Assembly: GCA_963726575.1 (NCBI GenBank)
Contig: CAVSCR010000007.1
Span: 124,001 to 188,000 of the forward strand
Direction: 5' to 3'
DNA: 64,000 nt
Origin: CAVSCR01 sp963726575
GTDB lineage: Bacteria > Actinomycetota > Actinomycetes > JAHEKZ01
How positions within the stretch are numbered: position 1 is the stretch's first letter; the number at the start of each line of letters is the position of its first letter. Position numbers and translations under genes: made by a program. Shown here one piece after another: positions 16,913 to 25,359 of the stretch. Below the pieces are notes generated by a model. The model was not told the DNA's origin and ran no database searches. It saw only the letters and a program-made list of their open reading frames with translations.

Positions 16913-18619
16913 CTAATCCGGAGCGGCCGCCAGTGCTGCGCGAACGGCGGAACGAAGCGCCTCCTGCACCTTCGGCACGGCTGAGCGGTCGGTCCGCACC
17001 TCCACCACCTGCAGACCGACGCGTGGGTCGAGCGCGGTCGTGAGGGCGTCGCGAATGCTGGCCGCCCGCGTGAACGGGGTGGCGGTCGCCGCGCACAGTG
17101 CGGCCAGGTCGACGCCGTGCGGTGTGCCGAACACCCGCTCGAACGCCACCTCGTACGCGGGGCCGCCAGGCTCCAGGAGGCTGAAGATGGCTCCTCCGTC
17201 GTTGTTGACCACCACGAACGTGAGGTCTGGGCGCGCATCGTCGGGTCCCATGACCAGCCCGTTGCTGTCGTGCAGGAACGTCAGGTCTCCCAGAAGCGCG
17301 AAAGCACGACCGCCTCCCGCCCGCTGCCACGCAAGGGCTGCTCCGACGGCGCTGGACACGGTTCCGTCGATCCCTGCCACGCCGCGGTTCGCCAGCACCG
17401 TCACACCGTCGCGCGCGCCGGCCGTCACGAACACGTCGCGCACGGGCATCGACGACCCGAGGTACAGCAGGGCGTCGCTGGGGATCGCGGCGAAGAGGTC
17501 GCGGGCAAGGCGCGCCTCCGACATGTTGTGCTCGGTCACCACGTCGTCCACCGCCGCACGCGCGGCTGCCTCGGCACCCAGCCACTGGTCGAGCCACTCG
17601 GCGTCCGGTTCGTGGTGACCGTCGGGGGCCGGTAGGGCCGGCAGCACGCGGCCTGCACTGCGGGTGGGATCTGGCCAACGGGCACCGCCGGCCACCACGT
17701 CGACATCGACGCGTGGGTCGCGCAGCAGGGCAAGCACGGAGCGGCTCAGCGTCGGGCGACCCACGACCAGCACCAGGTCGGGGAGTGCGCTCGTGACGAA
17801 CTCGGCATCGTCGAGCAGCCACGGACCGGTCGTGATGACGTTGGCCCCGCTGCGGGCGTTTCCGCTGGGCTCGCTGATCACCGGCCAGCCACGCTCTTGC
17901 GCCAGGCGAAGGGCCGCCCGCCCCAGCGACGGCTCGACGTCTCCCACGAGCACCAGGGTGCGGGCGGGCAGGTGGACGTTCGGTGCGACCGTCACAGCGG
18001 CGTCGACGCGGGTCCAGGGACCACCGTCCTGGCGCCCACCCAACGGCTCTGGCCAGGTGCGGTCCTCGTCGGGCACGAGCGGGTCGCGCAGCGCCACGTT
18101 GAGATGCACCGGACCTGGGTCGCGACTCAACGTGCCGCGCGCGTCGGCCAGGGCGCGTGCGATCAGGGAGCGCCAGTACCCGGTCTGCCCCACGCGCTCC
18201 TCGGGTGGCCCGAGCTCGACGTAGGCACGTACGGCGCCACCGAAGATCTTGACCTGGTCCACCGTCTGGTTGGCGCCGGTCGCGCGCAGCTCCGGGGGTC
18301 GGTCGGCCGTCACGAGCAGAAGCGGGATGCCACTGGCGTCGGCCTCCAGGGTGGCCGGCAGCAGGTTCGCGGCCGCGGTCCCCGAGGTGGTCAGGACCGG
18401 AACCGGAGACTGCGACGCCTTGGCCAGCCCCAGCGCCAGAAACGCTGCGCTGCGCTCATCGGTGCGCACGTGCAGCCGCAGCCGCCCCGCTGCGTCGGCC
18501 TCGTGCAGCGCCAGGGCGAGGGGGGTCGACCGGGAGCCCGGGGCCAGCACGGCATCGGCCACCCCGCCGCGCAGCAGCTCGTCGACGCACACCGACGCCA
18601 GGGCCGTCGACGGGTTCAT
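16913..18619 (-). CDS. menD: 2-succinyl-5-enolpyruvyl-6-hydroxy-3-cyclohexene-1-carboxylate synthase
   Basis: Thiamine-diphosphate enzyme adding the succinyl-semialdehyde unit of 2-oxoglutarate to isochorismate. It has 568 aa from ATG 18619, which overlaps the menC stop (ATGA). The N-terminal ThDP domain shows VLAPGSRSTPLALALHEA, the catalytic-Glu region RTDERSAAFLALGLAKAS and TTSGTAAANLLPA. The C-terminal ThDP motif runs GDLTFLHDSNGL ... VVNNDGGAIFSLL. Length and domains are complete. Confidence 0.95.
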   Translation of the reverse strand: MNPSTALASVCVDELLRGGVADAVLAPGSRSTPLALALHEADAAGRLRLHVRTDERSAAFLALGLAKASQSPVPVLTTSGTAAANLLPATLEADASGIPLLLVTADRPPELRATGANQTVDQVKIFGGAVRAYVELGPPEERVGQTGYWRSLIARALADARGTLSRDPGPVHLNVALRDPLVPDEDRTWPEPLGGRQDGGPWTRVDAAVTVAPNVHLPARTLVLVGDVEPSLGRAALRLAQERGWPVISEPSGNARSGANVITTGPWLLDDAEFVTSALPDLVLVVGRPTLSRSVLALLRDPRVDVDVVAGGARWPDPTRSAGRVLPALPAPDGHHEPDAEWLDQWLGAEAAARAAVDDVVTEHNMSEARLARDLFAAIPSDALLYLGSSMPVRDVFVTAGARDGVTVLANRGVAGIDGTVSSAVGAALAWQRAGGGRAFALLGDLTFLHDSNGLVMGPDDARPDLTFVVVNNDGGAIFSLLEPGGPAYEVAFERVFGTPHGVDLAALCAATATPFTRAASIRDALTTALDPRVGLQVVEVRTDRSAVPKVQEALRSAVRAALAAAPD

Positions 18620-19617
18620 CAGGGGCCTCCTACGGCGGCGAGGTGGTCGTAGCTCGCCGCCAGCCGGTCGAACCAGGCTGTCATCTCCATCGGCTCCATC
18701 GCCACTGCCGACAAGTCCGCAGCCTGCGGTTCCACCGAGCGGACCATCAGGACCCCCCCAACCGGGTGCATCCGAGCGGCTGTCACGTCCCCCGCCAGGA
18801 GTGACGCGGTGCCCAGACCGCAGGCGAAGGGCAGGTCGGGCAGCGCCGCCGCCAGCGCAACGCCGGCTGCCAGGCCCACCGAGGTGTCCAGGGCACTGGA
18901 GACGACTGCCGGCAGGCCGTAGACCTCGGCCAGGTGCAGGGCGGCCCGGACGCCTCCGAGGGGGGCGACCTTGAGCACCACCACGTCGGCCGCAGCCCGC
19001 AGACCCTCGACCGCTGAGAGGTCGGGCGCTCGGCGCAGGCCCTCGTCCACAGCGATCGGCACCACGACGCGTTCCCTCAGCTGCTGCAGCTCCGCGATCG
19101 TGGCGCACGGTTGCTCGACGTACTGCAACCGGAAACCCTCGAGCTGCTGCAGGGCCCGCACCGCCTCCGGCACCGACCAGGCGCCGTTGGCGTCGATCCG
19201 GATCGAACCGTCCGGGCCCAACGCCTCGCGCACTGCACTCACCCGCGCGACGTCGTCGTCGAGGCGTTGACCGGCCTGCGCCACCTTCACCTTCACCGTC
19301 GAGCAACCTGACGACCGCACCAGCTCGGCCGCGACGTCCGGCGTCACCGCCGGAACGATCGCGTTGACCGGAACGATCTGCCGCACGGGCTCGGGCCAGC
19401 CCAGCCAGGCGGCCTCGATCGCTGCTGCCAGCCACCTGGCCGACTCCCGTGGTGGGTACTCGGGGAACGGCGCGAACTCACCCCAGCCCTTTGGCCCGTG
19501 CAGGAGCAGCCCCCGGCGGACTGTTGTGTCGCGGAACTCGTGTCGCAACGGGATCGCAAAGCCGACGGCCGCCTCGCGCAGCTGCTCCAACGGCGGGAGT
19601 CCGACCGAGGCCAGCAC
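18619..19617 (-). CDS. menC: o-Succinylbenzoate synthase
   Basis: Enolase-superfamily dehydratase giving o-succinylbenzoate. It has 332 aa from GTG 19617, 5 nt after the menB stop; the open frame upstream overlaps menB and is rejected. Catalytic and metal residues are visible: the KVKV pair (Lys acid/base), IDANGAW (Asp), YVEQPC (Glu), AVDEGL (Asp/Glu) and VLKVAPLGG (second Lys). No strong ribosome site precedes it, so coupling to menB is likely. Confidence 0.93.
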   Translation of the reverse strand: MLASVGLPPLEQLREAAVGFAIPLRHEFRDTTVRRGLLLHGPKGWGEFAPFPEYPPRESARWLAAAIEAAWLGWPEPVRQIVPVNAIVPAVTPDVAAELVRSSGCSTVKVKVAQAGQRLDDDVARVSAVREALGPDGSIRIDANGAWSVPEAVRALQQLEGFRLQYVEQPCATIAELQQLRERVVVPIAVDEGLRRAPDLSAVEGLRAAADVVVLKVAPLGGVRAALHLAEVYGLPAVVSSALDTSVGLAAGVALAAALPDLPFACGLGTASLLAGDVTAARMHPVGGVLMVRSVEPQAADLSAVAMEPMEMTAWFDRLAASYDHLAAVGGP

Positions 19618-19622
19618 GGCGT

Positions 19623-20510
19623 TCAGGGACGCTTGGGAAACTGCGAGAAGTCGGGGCGACGCTTCTCGCGATACGCGTCGCGACCTTCCTGCGCCTCCTG
19701 GGTCATGTAGAAGAGCAACGTGGCGTCTCCGGCCAGCTGTTGCACGCCGGCGAGCCCGTCGTCGGCGGCGTTGAGGCTGGCCTTGAGCAGCCGCAGTGAG
19801 AGCGGAGACAGCTCCAGCATCTCGCGGCACCAGGCAACGGTCTCGACCTCGAGGTCGGCCAGCGGCACGACCGCGTTGACCAGCCCCCACTGCAACGCCG
19901 TATCGGCGTCGTACTGCCGGCACAGGAACCAGATCTCGCGAGCCCGCTTCTGACCGATCTGGCGAGCCAGCAGCCCCGAACCGTAGCCGCCGTCGAAGGA
20001 ACCGACCCTGGGGCCGGTCTGGCCGAAGCGCGCATTGTCAGCCGCGATCGTCAGGTCGCACACGATGTGCAGCACGTGTCCGCCACCGATCGCATAGCCG
20101 GCGACCATCGCGACCACGGGCTTGGGGGTGCGACGGATCTGGACCTGCAGGTCGAGCACGTTGAGGCGTCCTATGCCCTTGTGCGCCACCTCGTCGTCCC
20201 CGAGGTAACCGTCGTCGCCTCGGATTCGTTGGTCACCGCCGGAGCAGAAGGCGAGGTCACCCTTTCCGGTCAGCACGATCACGCCGACCGAGTCGTCGTC
20301 GCGCGCGACGGTGAACGCTCGCTCCAGCTCGAAGAGCGTCTGCGGGCGGAAGGCGTTGCGCACCTCCGGGCGGTTGATCGTGATCTTCGCGATGCCGTCG
20401 CACGTGTGGTACTCGATGTCGGTGTAGTCACCACCGGGGATCCAGGCCGCCCCTTGTCGAATCGTGGTCGACGCCGGATCGGGCACGGCGGCAGACGTCA
20501 CGTCGGTCAT
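19623..20510 (-). CDS. menB: 1,4-Dihydroxy-2-naphthoyl-CoA synthase
   Basis: Crotonase-family enzyme closing the naphthoate ring from o-succinylbenzoyl-CoA. It has 295 aa. Seen: the oxyanion loop FCSGGDQRIRGDDGYLGDD, GYAIGGGHVLHIVCDLTIAA, and the active-site stretch RVGSFDGGYGSG followed by WFLCRQYDADTALQWGLVN, all diagnostic of MenB against other crotonases. ATG 20510 lies 8 nt after a TAGGGT -10 box shared with the divergent menE promoter. First gene of the menB-C-D run. Confidence 0.95.
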   Translation of the reverse strand: MTDVTSAAVPDPASTTIRQGAAWIPGGDYTDIEYHTCDGIAKITINRPEVRNAFRPQTLFELERAFTVARDDDSVGVIVLTGKGDLAFCSGGDQRIRGDDGYLGDDEVAHKGIGRLNVLDLQVQIRRTPKPVVAMVAGYAIGGGHVLHIVCDLTIAADNARFGQTGPRVGSFDGGYGSGLLARQIGQKRAREIWFLCRQYDADTALQWGLVNAVVPLADLEVETVAWCREMLELSPLSLRLLKASLNAADDGLAGVQQLAGDATLLFYMTQEAQEGRDAYREKRRPDFSQFPKRP

Positions 20511-20530
20511 GGCTGTTTACCCTAGGTGCG
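20511..20530. promoter_or_regulatory. Shared divergent leaderless promoter of menB and menE
   Basis: Only 20 bp separate the two start codons. The symmetric box TACCCTA (20518-20524) gives TACCCT to the plus strand, 7 nt before the menE ATG. On the minus strand it gives TAGGGT (20524-20519), 8 nt before the menB ATG. Both spacings fit leaderless transcripts started from one overlapping -10 element. There is no room for separate promoters or ribosome sites inside the gap. Confidence 0.65.
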
Positions 20531-21721
20531 ATGCCCAGTCGCCCGCTCGTCGCCCTGGAGGCACCGCAGGCGAGCGACGACGTCCTGGCGCTGCGACGCC
20601 TTCTCGACTCCGCGCTCATGGGCAACGGTCCCGCGCTGGTCGTCATGGACAGCAGCACCGATGCCGGCGGCCGACTGCGCAGGTTCGTGACGGAGGTCCG
20701 CCCACGGGTCGAGGGATCGACGTCGTTGGTCGTGCCCACGTCGGGGTCCACCGGTCGACCTCGCCTGGTCAAGCTGTCCGCGTCGGCGCTCTTGGCGGGA
20801 GCGCGCTGCACCCATCAGGTGCTCGGCGGGCCGGGGCGCTGGTTGCTGGCCCTTCCGTTGTCCCACATCGCGGGCCTGCAGGTGCTGGTCAGGTCGCTGG
20901 CGGCCGGGCGCGAGCCTGTGGTCGTCGAGCCGGTGAAAGGGTTCCGGCCCGACATCTTCGCCTCCGCGGTCGCCCGGCTCCCCGACGACGGCCCCACCTA
21001 CACCGCCGTGGTCCCCACCCAGCTGAACCGCTTGCTCGACGCCGACCCGGAGCCGCTGCGGCGCTTCGACGCCGTGCTCGTGGGCGGTGCTGCGGCGGCA
21101 CCTTCGCTCATCGAGCGGGCTCGCGACCTCGGGGTCCGGATCGTCGTCACCTACGGGATGACCGAGACCTGCGGCGGCGTCGTCTACGACGGCGTCCCCC
21201 TTCCGGGCACCGAGGCCGAGCTCGACACCTGGGGCCGAATCCGCCTGCGTGGCCCGACGGTGTTCAGCGGCTACCTGAGCTGGGCCGACCAGGCTGAACC
21301 GGCAACCCTGCGTCACGACACATGGTTCACCACCGCTGACCTGGGTCGGTTCCACGACGACGGGCGACTGGAGGTGATCGGCCGCACCGACGACGTCGTG
21401 ATCACCGGCGGCGTCAACGTGGCACCTGCTGCCGTCGAAGCGGCGTTGGCCGACCACCCTGCCGTCGCGCAGGTGTGCGTGATCGGTCGACCCGACGCGC
21501 GGTGGGGCGAGGCAGTGACGGCGATCGTGCAGCCACGTGACTTTGCTGAAGCCCCGAGCCTGGAGAGCCTGCGCCAGTTCGCGCGCTCGCGACTGCCACC
21601 GCAGGCGTTGCCGCTGGCCTTGATCGAGGTGGTTGCGATCCCGCTCCTGCCCTCGGGCAAGCCCGACCGCGTGGCCCTAAGGGCGCTGCTGGGTGACGCC
21701 CCGACCAGCGCACCTGAATAG
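20531..21721 (+). CDS. menE: o-Succinylbenzoate-CoA ligase
   Basis: AMP-forming acyl-CoA ligase activating o-succinylbenzoate for MenB. It has 396 aa, short as in other actinobacterial MenE. The adenylate P-loop is VPTSGSTGRPRLVKLS (about 73-88); YGMTETCGGVVYDG (A5), TADLGRF with GRTDDVVITGGVNV (hinge region) and LPSGKPDR (C-terminal catalytic Lys) follow. ATG at 20531 with a leaderless-type -10. Divergent from menB and followed by menA. Confidence 0.93.
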   Translation: MPSRPLVALEAPQASDDVLALRRLLDSALMGNGPALVVMDSSTDAGGRLRRFVTEVRPRVEGSTSLVVPTSGSTGRPRLVKLSASALLAGARCTHQVLGGPGRWLLALPLSHIAGLQVLVRSLAAGREPVVVEPVKGFRPDIFASAVARLPDDGPTYTAVVPTQLNRLLDADPEPLRRFDAVLVGGAAAAPSLIERARDLGVRIVVTYGMTETCGGVVYDGVPLPGTEAELDTWGRIRLRGPTVFSGYLSWADQAEPATLRHDTWFTTADLGRFHDDGRLEVIGRTDDVVITGGVNVAPAAVEAALADHPAVAQVCVIGRPDARWGEAVTAIVQPRDFAEAPSLESLRQFARSRLPPQALPLALIEVVAIPLLPSGKPDRVALRALLGDAPTSAPE

Positions 21722-21767
21722 CCTGTCCGTCGACCGATCGAAGTAGCGAAGACGGAGTTGACGCGAC

Positions 21768-22643
21768 GTGGCATCCGCGGCTGAGTGGATGGCCGGTGCC
21801 AGGCCGCGAACGTTGCCGGCAGCGATCGCGCCGGTGGCCGTAGGCACCGGAGTCGCGGGCTTCGACTCGGCGCAGTCGTGGCCCAGAGCCCTGCTGGCGC
21901 TGGGTGTGGCACTCGCGCTCCAGGTCGGCGTGAACTACGCCAACGACTACAGCGACGGCGTTCGCGGCACCGATGACGCTCGCGTGGGTCCGATGCGTCT
22001 CACCGCATCTGGGGCGGCGCCGCCAGGGATCGTGAGGCGCGCGGCCTTCCTGGCCTTCGGCGTCGCGGCCGTGCTCGGCGTGGTGCTGCTGGCGATCGCC
22101 GGCACGTGGTGGTTGTTGCTCGTCGGTGCTGCAGCGATCGTCGCTGCCTGGTTCTACACCGGCGGCACGCACCCGTACGGCTACCTCGGTCTGGGTGAGC
22201 TGTTCGTGTTCGTCTTCTTCGGTCTGGTGGCGGTGATGGGCACCGCCTATGTGCAGATCGAAAGCATCACCGGACTGTCGTTCGTAGCCGCGATCCCCGT
22301 GGGCCTGCTGGCCACAGCACTCCTGGTCGTCAACAACCTGCGTGACATCCCGAGCGACACGGAGTCGGGCAAGCACACGCTGGCGGTCCGGCTCGGCGCC
22401 CAGCGGACCCGTTGGTTCTACCTGCTGTTGCTCGTGGTGGCGTTCGCGTTCGCCCTGGCGATTGCCCTGGTGTGGACCGAGTGGGCGTTCCTCGCCATGG
22501 CAGCCGCAGTTCTGGCCGTCCCCCCCGCAGGCGTCGTGCTCGGTGGAGCGGTGGGGCGGGACCTGATCCCTGCACTGCGCGACACGGGGCGCACCCAGCT
22601 GGCCTTCGGCCTACTACTCGGTCTTGCCCTCGCCGTCGGCTGA
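21768..22643 (+). CDS. menA: 1,4-Dihydroxy-2-naphthoate polyprenyltransferase
   Basis: Integral membrane prenyltransferase (UbiA family) attaching the polyprenyl tail to DHNA. It has 291 aa with eight to nine hydrophobic segments. The two Asp-rich motifs are present: NYANDYSDGVRGTD (about 60-73) and NNLRDIPSDTESGKHTLAVR (about 189-208). GTG start at 21768, 46 bp after menE. Its last 30 bases overlap the 3' end of the convergent DUF4229 gene. Confidence 0.94.
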   Translation: MASAAEWMAGARPRTLPAAIAPVAVGTGVAGFDSAQSWPRALLALGVALALQVGVNYANDYSDGVRGTDDARVGPMRLTASGAAPPGIVRRAAFLAFGVAAVLGVVLLAIAGTWWLLLVGAAAIVAAWFYTGGTHPYGYLGLGELFVFVFFGLVAVMGTAYVQIESITGLSFVAAIPVGLLATALLVVNNLRDIPSDTESGKHTLAVRLGAQRTRWFYLLLLVVAFAFALAIALVWTEWAFLAMAAAVLAVPPAGVVLGGAVGRDLIPALRDTGRTQLAFGLLLGLALAVG

Positions 22644-22991
22644 GTCCGCGGCATCGCTGCTCGCTTCGAGTGACTGCTGCGGCTGCGCTGCCGCCTGAGC
22701 CCGTTGTGCGTCGTCCCAGGCGTCTTCGGCGGCGGTACGTGCGGCGCTGCGCTCGCGGGCGCGCTGACTTCGCTCCACCACGTTCGCGGAGATCGCGTCG
22801 CGCTGGCGGGATAGCAGGAAGAAGCTGGCGACCATCGAGACGACCAGGCCGACCACCATCGCCCAGAACGTGTTCATTCCGGCCACGGCAGCGACCCCGA
22901 ACACGACCAGGAACAGCACGATGCGAGCCACCGAGTACGAGACGACGGGGTGTCGTTGCCAGAGTCGGGTCGCCGTGTTCATCGCCACCAT
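22614..22991 (-). CDS. DUF4229-type membrane protein
   Basis: 125 aa if started at ATG 22991 (a second ATG at 22982 is also possible; the longer open frame adds an implausible Pro/Gly-rich leader). Two hydrophobic segments (about 17-58) are followed by LSRQRDAISANVVERSQRAR and an Ala/Glu/Arg-rich, coiled-coil-like tail. This layout matches the actinobacterial DUF4229 family, whose function is unknown. It converges on menA with a 30-bp overlap. Confidence 0.75.
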   Translation of the reverse strand: MVAMNTATRLWQRHPVVSYSVARIVLFLVVFGVAAVAGMNTFWAMVVGLVVSMVASFFLLSRQRDAISANVVERSQRARERSAARTAAEDAWDDAQRAQAAAQPQQSLEASSDAADSADGEGKTE

Positions 22992-23004
22992 TGTCGCCCT
23001 ACCA

Positions 23005-23517
23005 TCAGGACTGCTCAGCGCCGAGGCCGCCCACGCGCCCCTCCCATCGGGTGGACAAGACCACGGTGGTCCGCGTCCGGGCAATGCCGGGGATCTTGCG
23101 CAGTCGACCCAAGGACTGCTCCAGGGCGTCCACGTCGGCCACCCTCACCTTGAGCACGAACGACTGGTCGCCGGCGACGAACCAGCAGTCCTCCACCTCC
23201 GGGACACCCCTGAGCGCGGCGGCGATCGCGTCCTGCTCGCCGTCGTCGGTCTGTTCGATGCCCACCAGGGCCACCACCCCCAGGCCGAGCGCGATGGGCG
23301 CCACCGTGGCGTGATAGCCGGTGATCACCCCGAGCTGCTCCAGCCGTTTGACCCGGTCGGCCACGCTCGGCGCCGACAGCCCGACCGCTCTGGCCAGGTC
23401 GGCATAGGGGACGCGGGCGTTGGCCTGCAAGGCCGCGAGGATGGCCAGGTCGACGGCATCCAGCTGCTGGGAGCCTCGGCGGCGGCCGCCGCCACCTTCT
23501 GGTTCCAAGGGGTTCAC
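23005..23517 (-). CDS. Lrp/AsnC-family transcriptional regulator
   Basis: DNA-binding regulator with an N-terminal HTH and a C-terminal ligand-sensing (AsnC/RAM) domain. It has 170 aa from GTG 23517, which has GGAG about 11 nt upstream; the open frame continues to 23586 but crosses the likely promoter. HTH: LDAVDLAILAALQANARVPY then LARAVGLSAPSVADRVKRLE; the RAM domain begins near GYHATVAPIALGLG. A minus-strand -10 (CATACT, 23559-23554) lies upstream. The target is unknown; the divergent small gene is a candidate. Confidence 0.88.
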   Translation of the reverse strand: MNPLEPEGGGGRRRGSQQLDAVDLAILAALQANARVPYADLARAVGLSAPSVADRVKRLEQLGVITGYHATVAPIALGLGVVALVGIEQTDDGEQDAIAAALRGVPEVEDCWFVAGDQSFVLKVRVADVDALEQSLGRLRKIPGIARTRTTVVLSTRWEGRVGGLGAEQS

Positions 23518-23539
23518 CCGCCATTCAACTCCGGTCAAG

Positions 23540-23568
23540 TGGACGAAACGGACAGTATGCCTTATGAT
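23540..23568 (+). promoter_or_regulatory. Sigma70-type promoter of the 44-aa gene
   Basis: TGGACG (23540-23545), 17 bp, then TATGAT (23563-23568), a good match to TTGACA-17-TATAAT for such GC-rich DNA. Transcription would begin near 23575. It overlaps the divergent promoter region of the Lrp gene, so Lrp could control both. Confidence 0.6.
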
Positions 23569-23623
23569 CGAAGGCAGCAAGCCCACAAGGCCTTGCTAAT
23601 GAAGATGACGGAGATGAGAATCC

Positions 23624-23758
23624 ATGCTTCCTTCCCTGGGCATCGTGCACGCCTACCTGAGCGTCGTGGACAGCCTCGACGCGCCCCGGGTCAGGAACGC
23701 GAACCGCGTTTCCCCTCTGGCGCGGGTCCGTCAGCTGGTCGACCGCCGCTCGCACTGA
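23624..23758 (+). CDS. Possible 44-aa protein in its own transcription unit
   Basis: Small frame starting ATG 23624, with GGAG about 11 nt upstream. The product begins MLPSLGIVHAYLSVVDSLDA and ends VRQLVDRRSH; it is amphipathic, basic at the C-terminus and has no Cys. Third codon positions are overwhelmingly G or C, like neighbouring real genes. It is framed by a good promoter (23540-23568) and a strong hairpin (23797-23840), which is the main support. No family is recognised and the function is unknown. Confidence 0.45.
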   Translation: MLPSLGIVHAYLSVVDSLDAPRVRNANRVSPLARVRQLVDRRSH

Positions 23759-23796
23759 GCCGGCGGGGTCACCTGACCCACGCCCAGAACCCCTCC

Positions 23797-23840
23797 TGCG
23801 CCCGTTGGTCGCGGCCCTGCTGCCGCAACCGACGGGCGCA
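23797..23840 (+). terminator. Hairpin terminator after the 44-aa gene
   Basis: Arms TGCGCCCGT (23797-23805) and ACGGGCGCA (23832-23840) pair perfectly; inside them GGT/ACC and GCGG/CCGC continue the stem with two mismatches around an 8-base loop. No T-run follows, as is common for actinobacterial terminators. It lies between the small gene and the next plus-strand gene at 23914. Confidence 0.6.
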
Positions 23841-23913
23841 GTTACGCTGGAGGAGCCGCCGCACCGCGACGACGACGTGACCCGAGATCGCAGGCAAGGT
23901 TGGGGGTGAAGCG

Positions 23914-24264
23914 ATGCTGAAGGCGGTCCTTGCCCTGGCTCTGCTGGGAGCGGCGATCTACCTGTTGGTCCGAGTGGTGCAAAACGGACGCGGCTCCCTC
24001 CCGTCGCCACGACTCCCGCGTCGTTTCGGCCGACCGGCCGCACCTGATGACGACCCACGATTCCTGCGCGAGCTCGACGAACAGGTGTGGCGTGAGAAGC
24101 GACAGCGTCAGCGCGCGGCCGCCAGTGAGGGTGGCCCCGCGAGTGACCCGAGTGAGCCCACCACGACGACCGCGCCGCCAAGCCCGCCGAGCGCCACCGA
24201 CGAGCCCCGAGTCGAGCCCGACGTGGCCGGCGAGGAGCGGCCCGAATCTCCCACGGCCAGCTAG
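23914..24264 (+). CDS. Small membrane-anchored protein of unknown function
   Basis: 116 aa. One N-terminal transmembrane helix (about 3-22, LKAVLALALLGAAIYLLVRV), a basic linker, then the motif DDDPRFLRELDEQVWREKRQ and a Pro/Thr/Ser-rich disordered tail. Strong ribosome site GGGGGTGA just upstream of ATG 23914; TACGCT at 23843-23848 may be its -10. Similar single-helix proteins with a DDDPxFLRxLD segment are known in actinobacteria without assigned function. It converges on ccsB, 45 bp away. Confidence 0.7.
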   Translation: MLKAVLALALLGAAIYLLVRVVQNGRGSLPSPRLPRRFGRPAAPDDDPRFLRELDEQVWREKRQRQRAAASEGGPASDPSEPTTTTAPPSPPSATDEPRVEPDVAGEERPESPTAS

Positions 24265-24309
24265 CCGTACTGCTCGCCAACCGGGTCCGCCAGGTGCCAG
24301 ACGAGCGGC

Positions 24310-25359
24310 TCACACGCCGGCGTAGGAGTGGAAGCCGAAGAACCAGATGTTCACCGCGAAGTAGTTGAACAAGAAGGCGGAGTACCCGAGCATCGCGATG
24401 TAGCTGGCTCTACGCCCCTTCCAGCCGGCCGTCGCGCGGGCGTGCAGGTACGCCGCAAAGAACACCCAGGTGATGAAGGCCCAGGTCTCCTTGGGATCCC
24501 ATCCCCAGTAGCGGCCCCAGGCGTTCTCAGCCCAGATCGCACCTGCGATGACCGCGAACGTCCATAGCGGGAAAGCAAAGGCGAACGTGCGATACGCATT
24601 GCGGTCCAGGGATGCAGCGTCGGGCAGTCGATCCGCCATCCCGCCCAGGCGCCCCGCCGTGCGACCGCTGGCGATTCTGCGATCGACGTGGTCGACGACG
24701 AGGTAGAGCACCGTGATCGCGGCGCCGACCGTGAAGATGCCGCTGGCGATGATGGCAGCCGTGACGTGAATACCGAGCCAGTACGACTTCAGGGCCGGCA
24801 CGAGCTGTGCGGACTCGGTGTACAGCAACGTGACGGCTACGCCGAGCGTCACGAGCACTGGGAAGGTGATGAAGAGTCCGAGGTACTGCAGTTGGCGTCC
24901 TCGCAGCAGGAGGAACAACCAGACGCCGAGTACTGCGGTGGCGGCCATCACCGAGAACTCGTACATGTTGCCCCAGGGCAGCCGTCCCGCCGACAATCCC
25001 CGGCAGACGACTCCTGCGACCAGCAGACCAAAGGTCAGCATCGTCAGCGAGACGCCGATCCGCCCCCACCGTCCCGGCGAGGCGTCTGCCCTATCGGAAG
25101 GTTCGACAGCACCGGTCGTGGCGGCGTCAACCGAAGTGGTACCCGAGGCGGCTGACGATGCTGGCGGTGCTGACGATGCTGACGCCGCCGCAACGCTCAC
25201 GGGCGAACGCGCTGCACTCGTGCGTCGCGCCGCGGCACGAGCCCGCTCGGCTCCGCTGCCGAAGGCGAAGTCGACCGCGAAGCAGATCATCGCCAGGGTG
25301 AGAACGATCATCGCCGAGTACACGAAGTTGTTGCTCAGGTGTGCCAGCGACTCGTTCAC
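24310..25359 (-). CDS. ccsB: Cytochrome c biogenesis protein CcsB (heme handling)
   Basis: CcmC/CcsA-type membrane protein of System II cytochrome c maturation; with ResB it carries heme across the membrane and attaches it to apocytochrome c. It has 349 aa, about eight helices and an Ala/Ser-rich cytoplasmic insert at about 45-100. The heme-binding tryptophan-rich motif WGRYWGWDPKETWAFITW is near residue 295, with His in HARATAGWKGRR just after. GTG 25359 overlaps the resB stop (GTGA). Last gene of the rex-to-ccsB run. Confidence 0.93.
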   Translation of the reverse strand: MNESLAHLSNNFVYSAMIVLTLAMICFAVDFAFGSGAERARAAARRTSAARSPVSVAAASASSAPPASSAASGTTSVDAATTGAVEPSDRADASPGRWGRIGVSLTMLTFGLLVAGVVCRGLSAGRLPWGNMYEFSVMAATAVLGVWLFLLLRGRQLQYLGLFITFPVLVTLGVAVTLLYTESAQLVPALKSYWLGIHVTAAIIASGIFTVGAAITVLYLVVDHVDRRIASGRTAGRLGGMADRLPDAASLDRNAYRTFAFAFPLWTFAVIAGAIWAENAWGRYWGWDPKETWAFITWVFFAAYLHARATAGWKGRRASYIAMLGYSAFLFNYFAVNIWFFGFHSYAGV

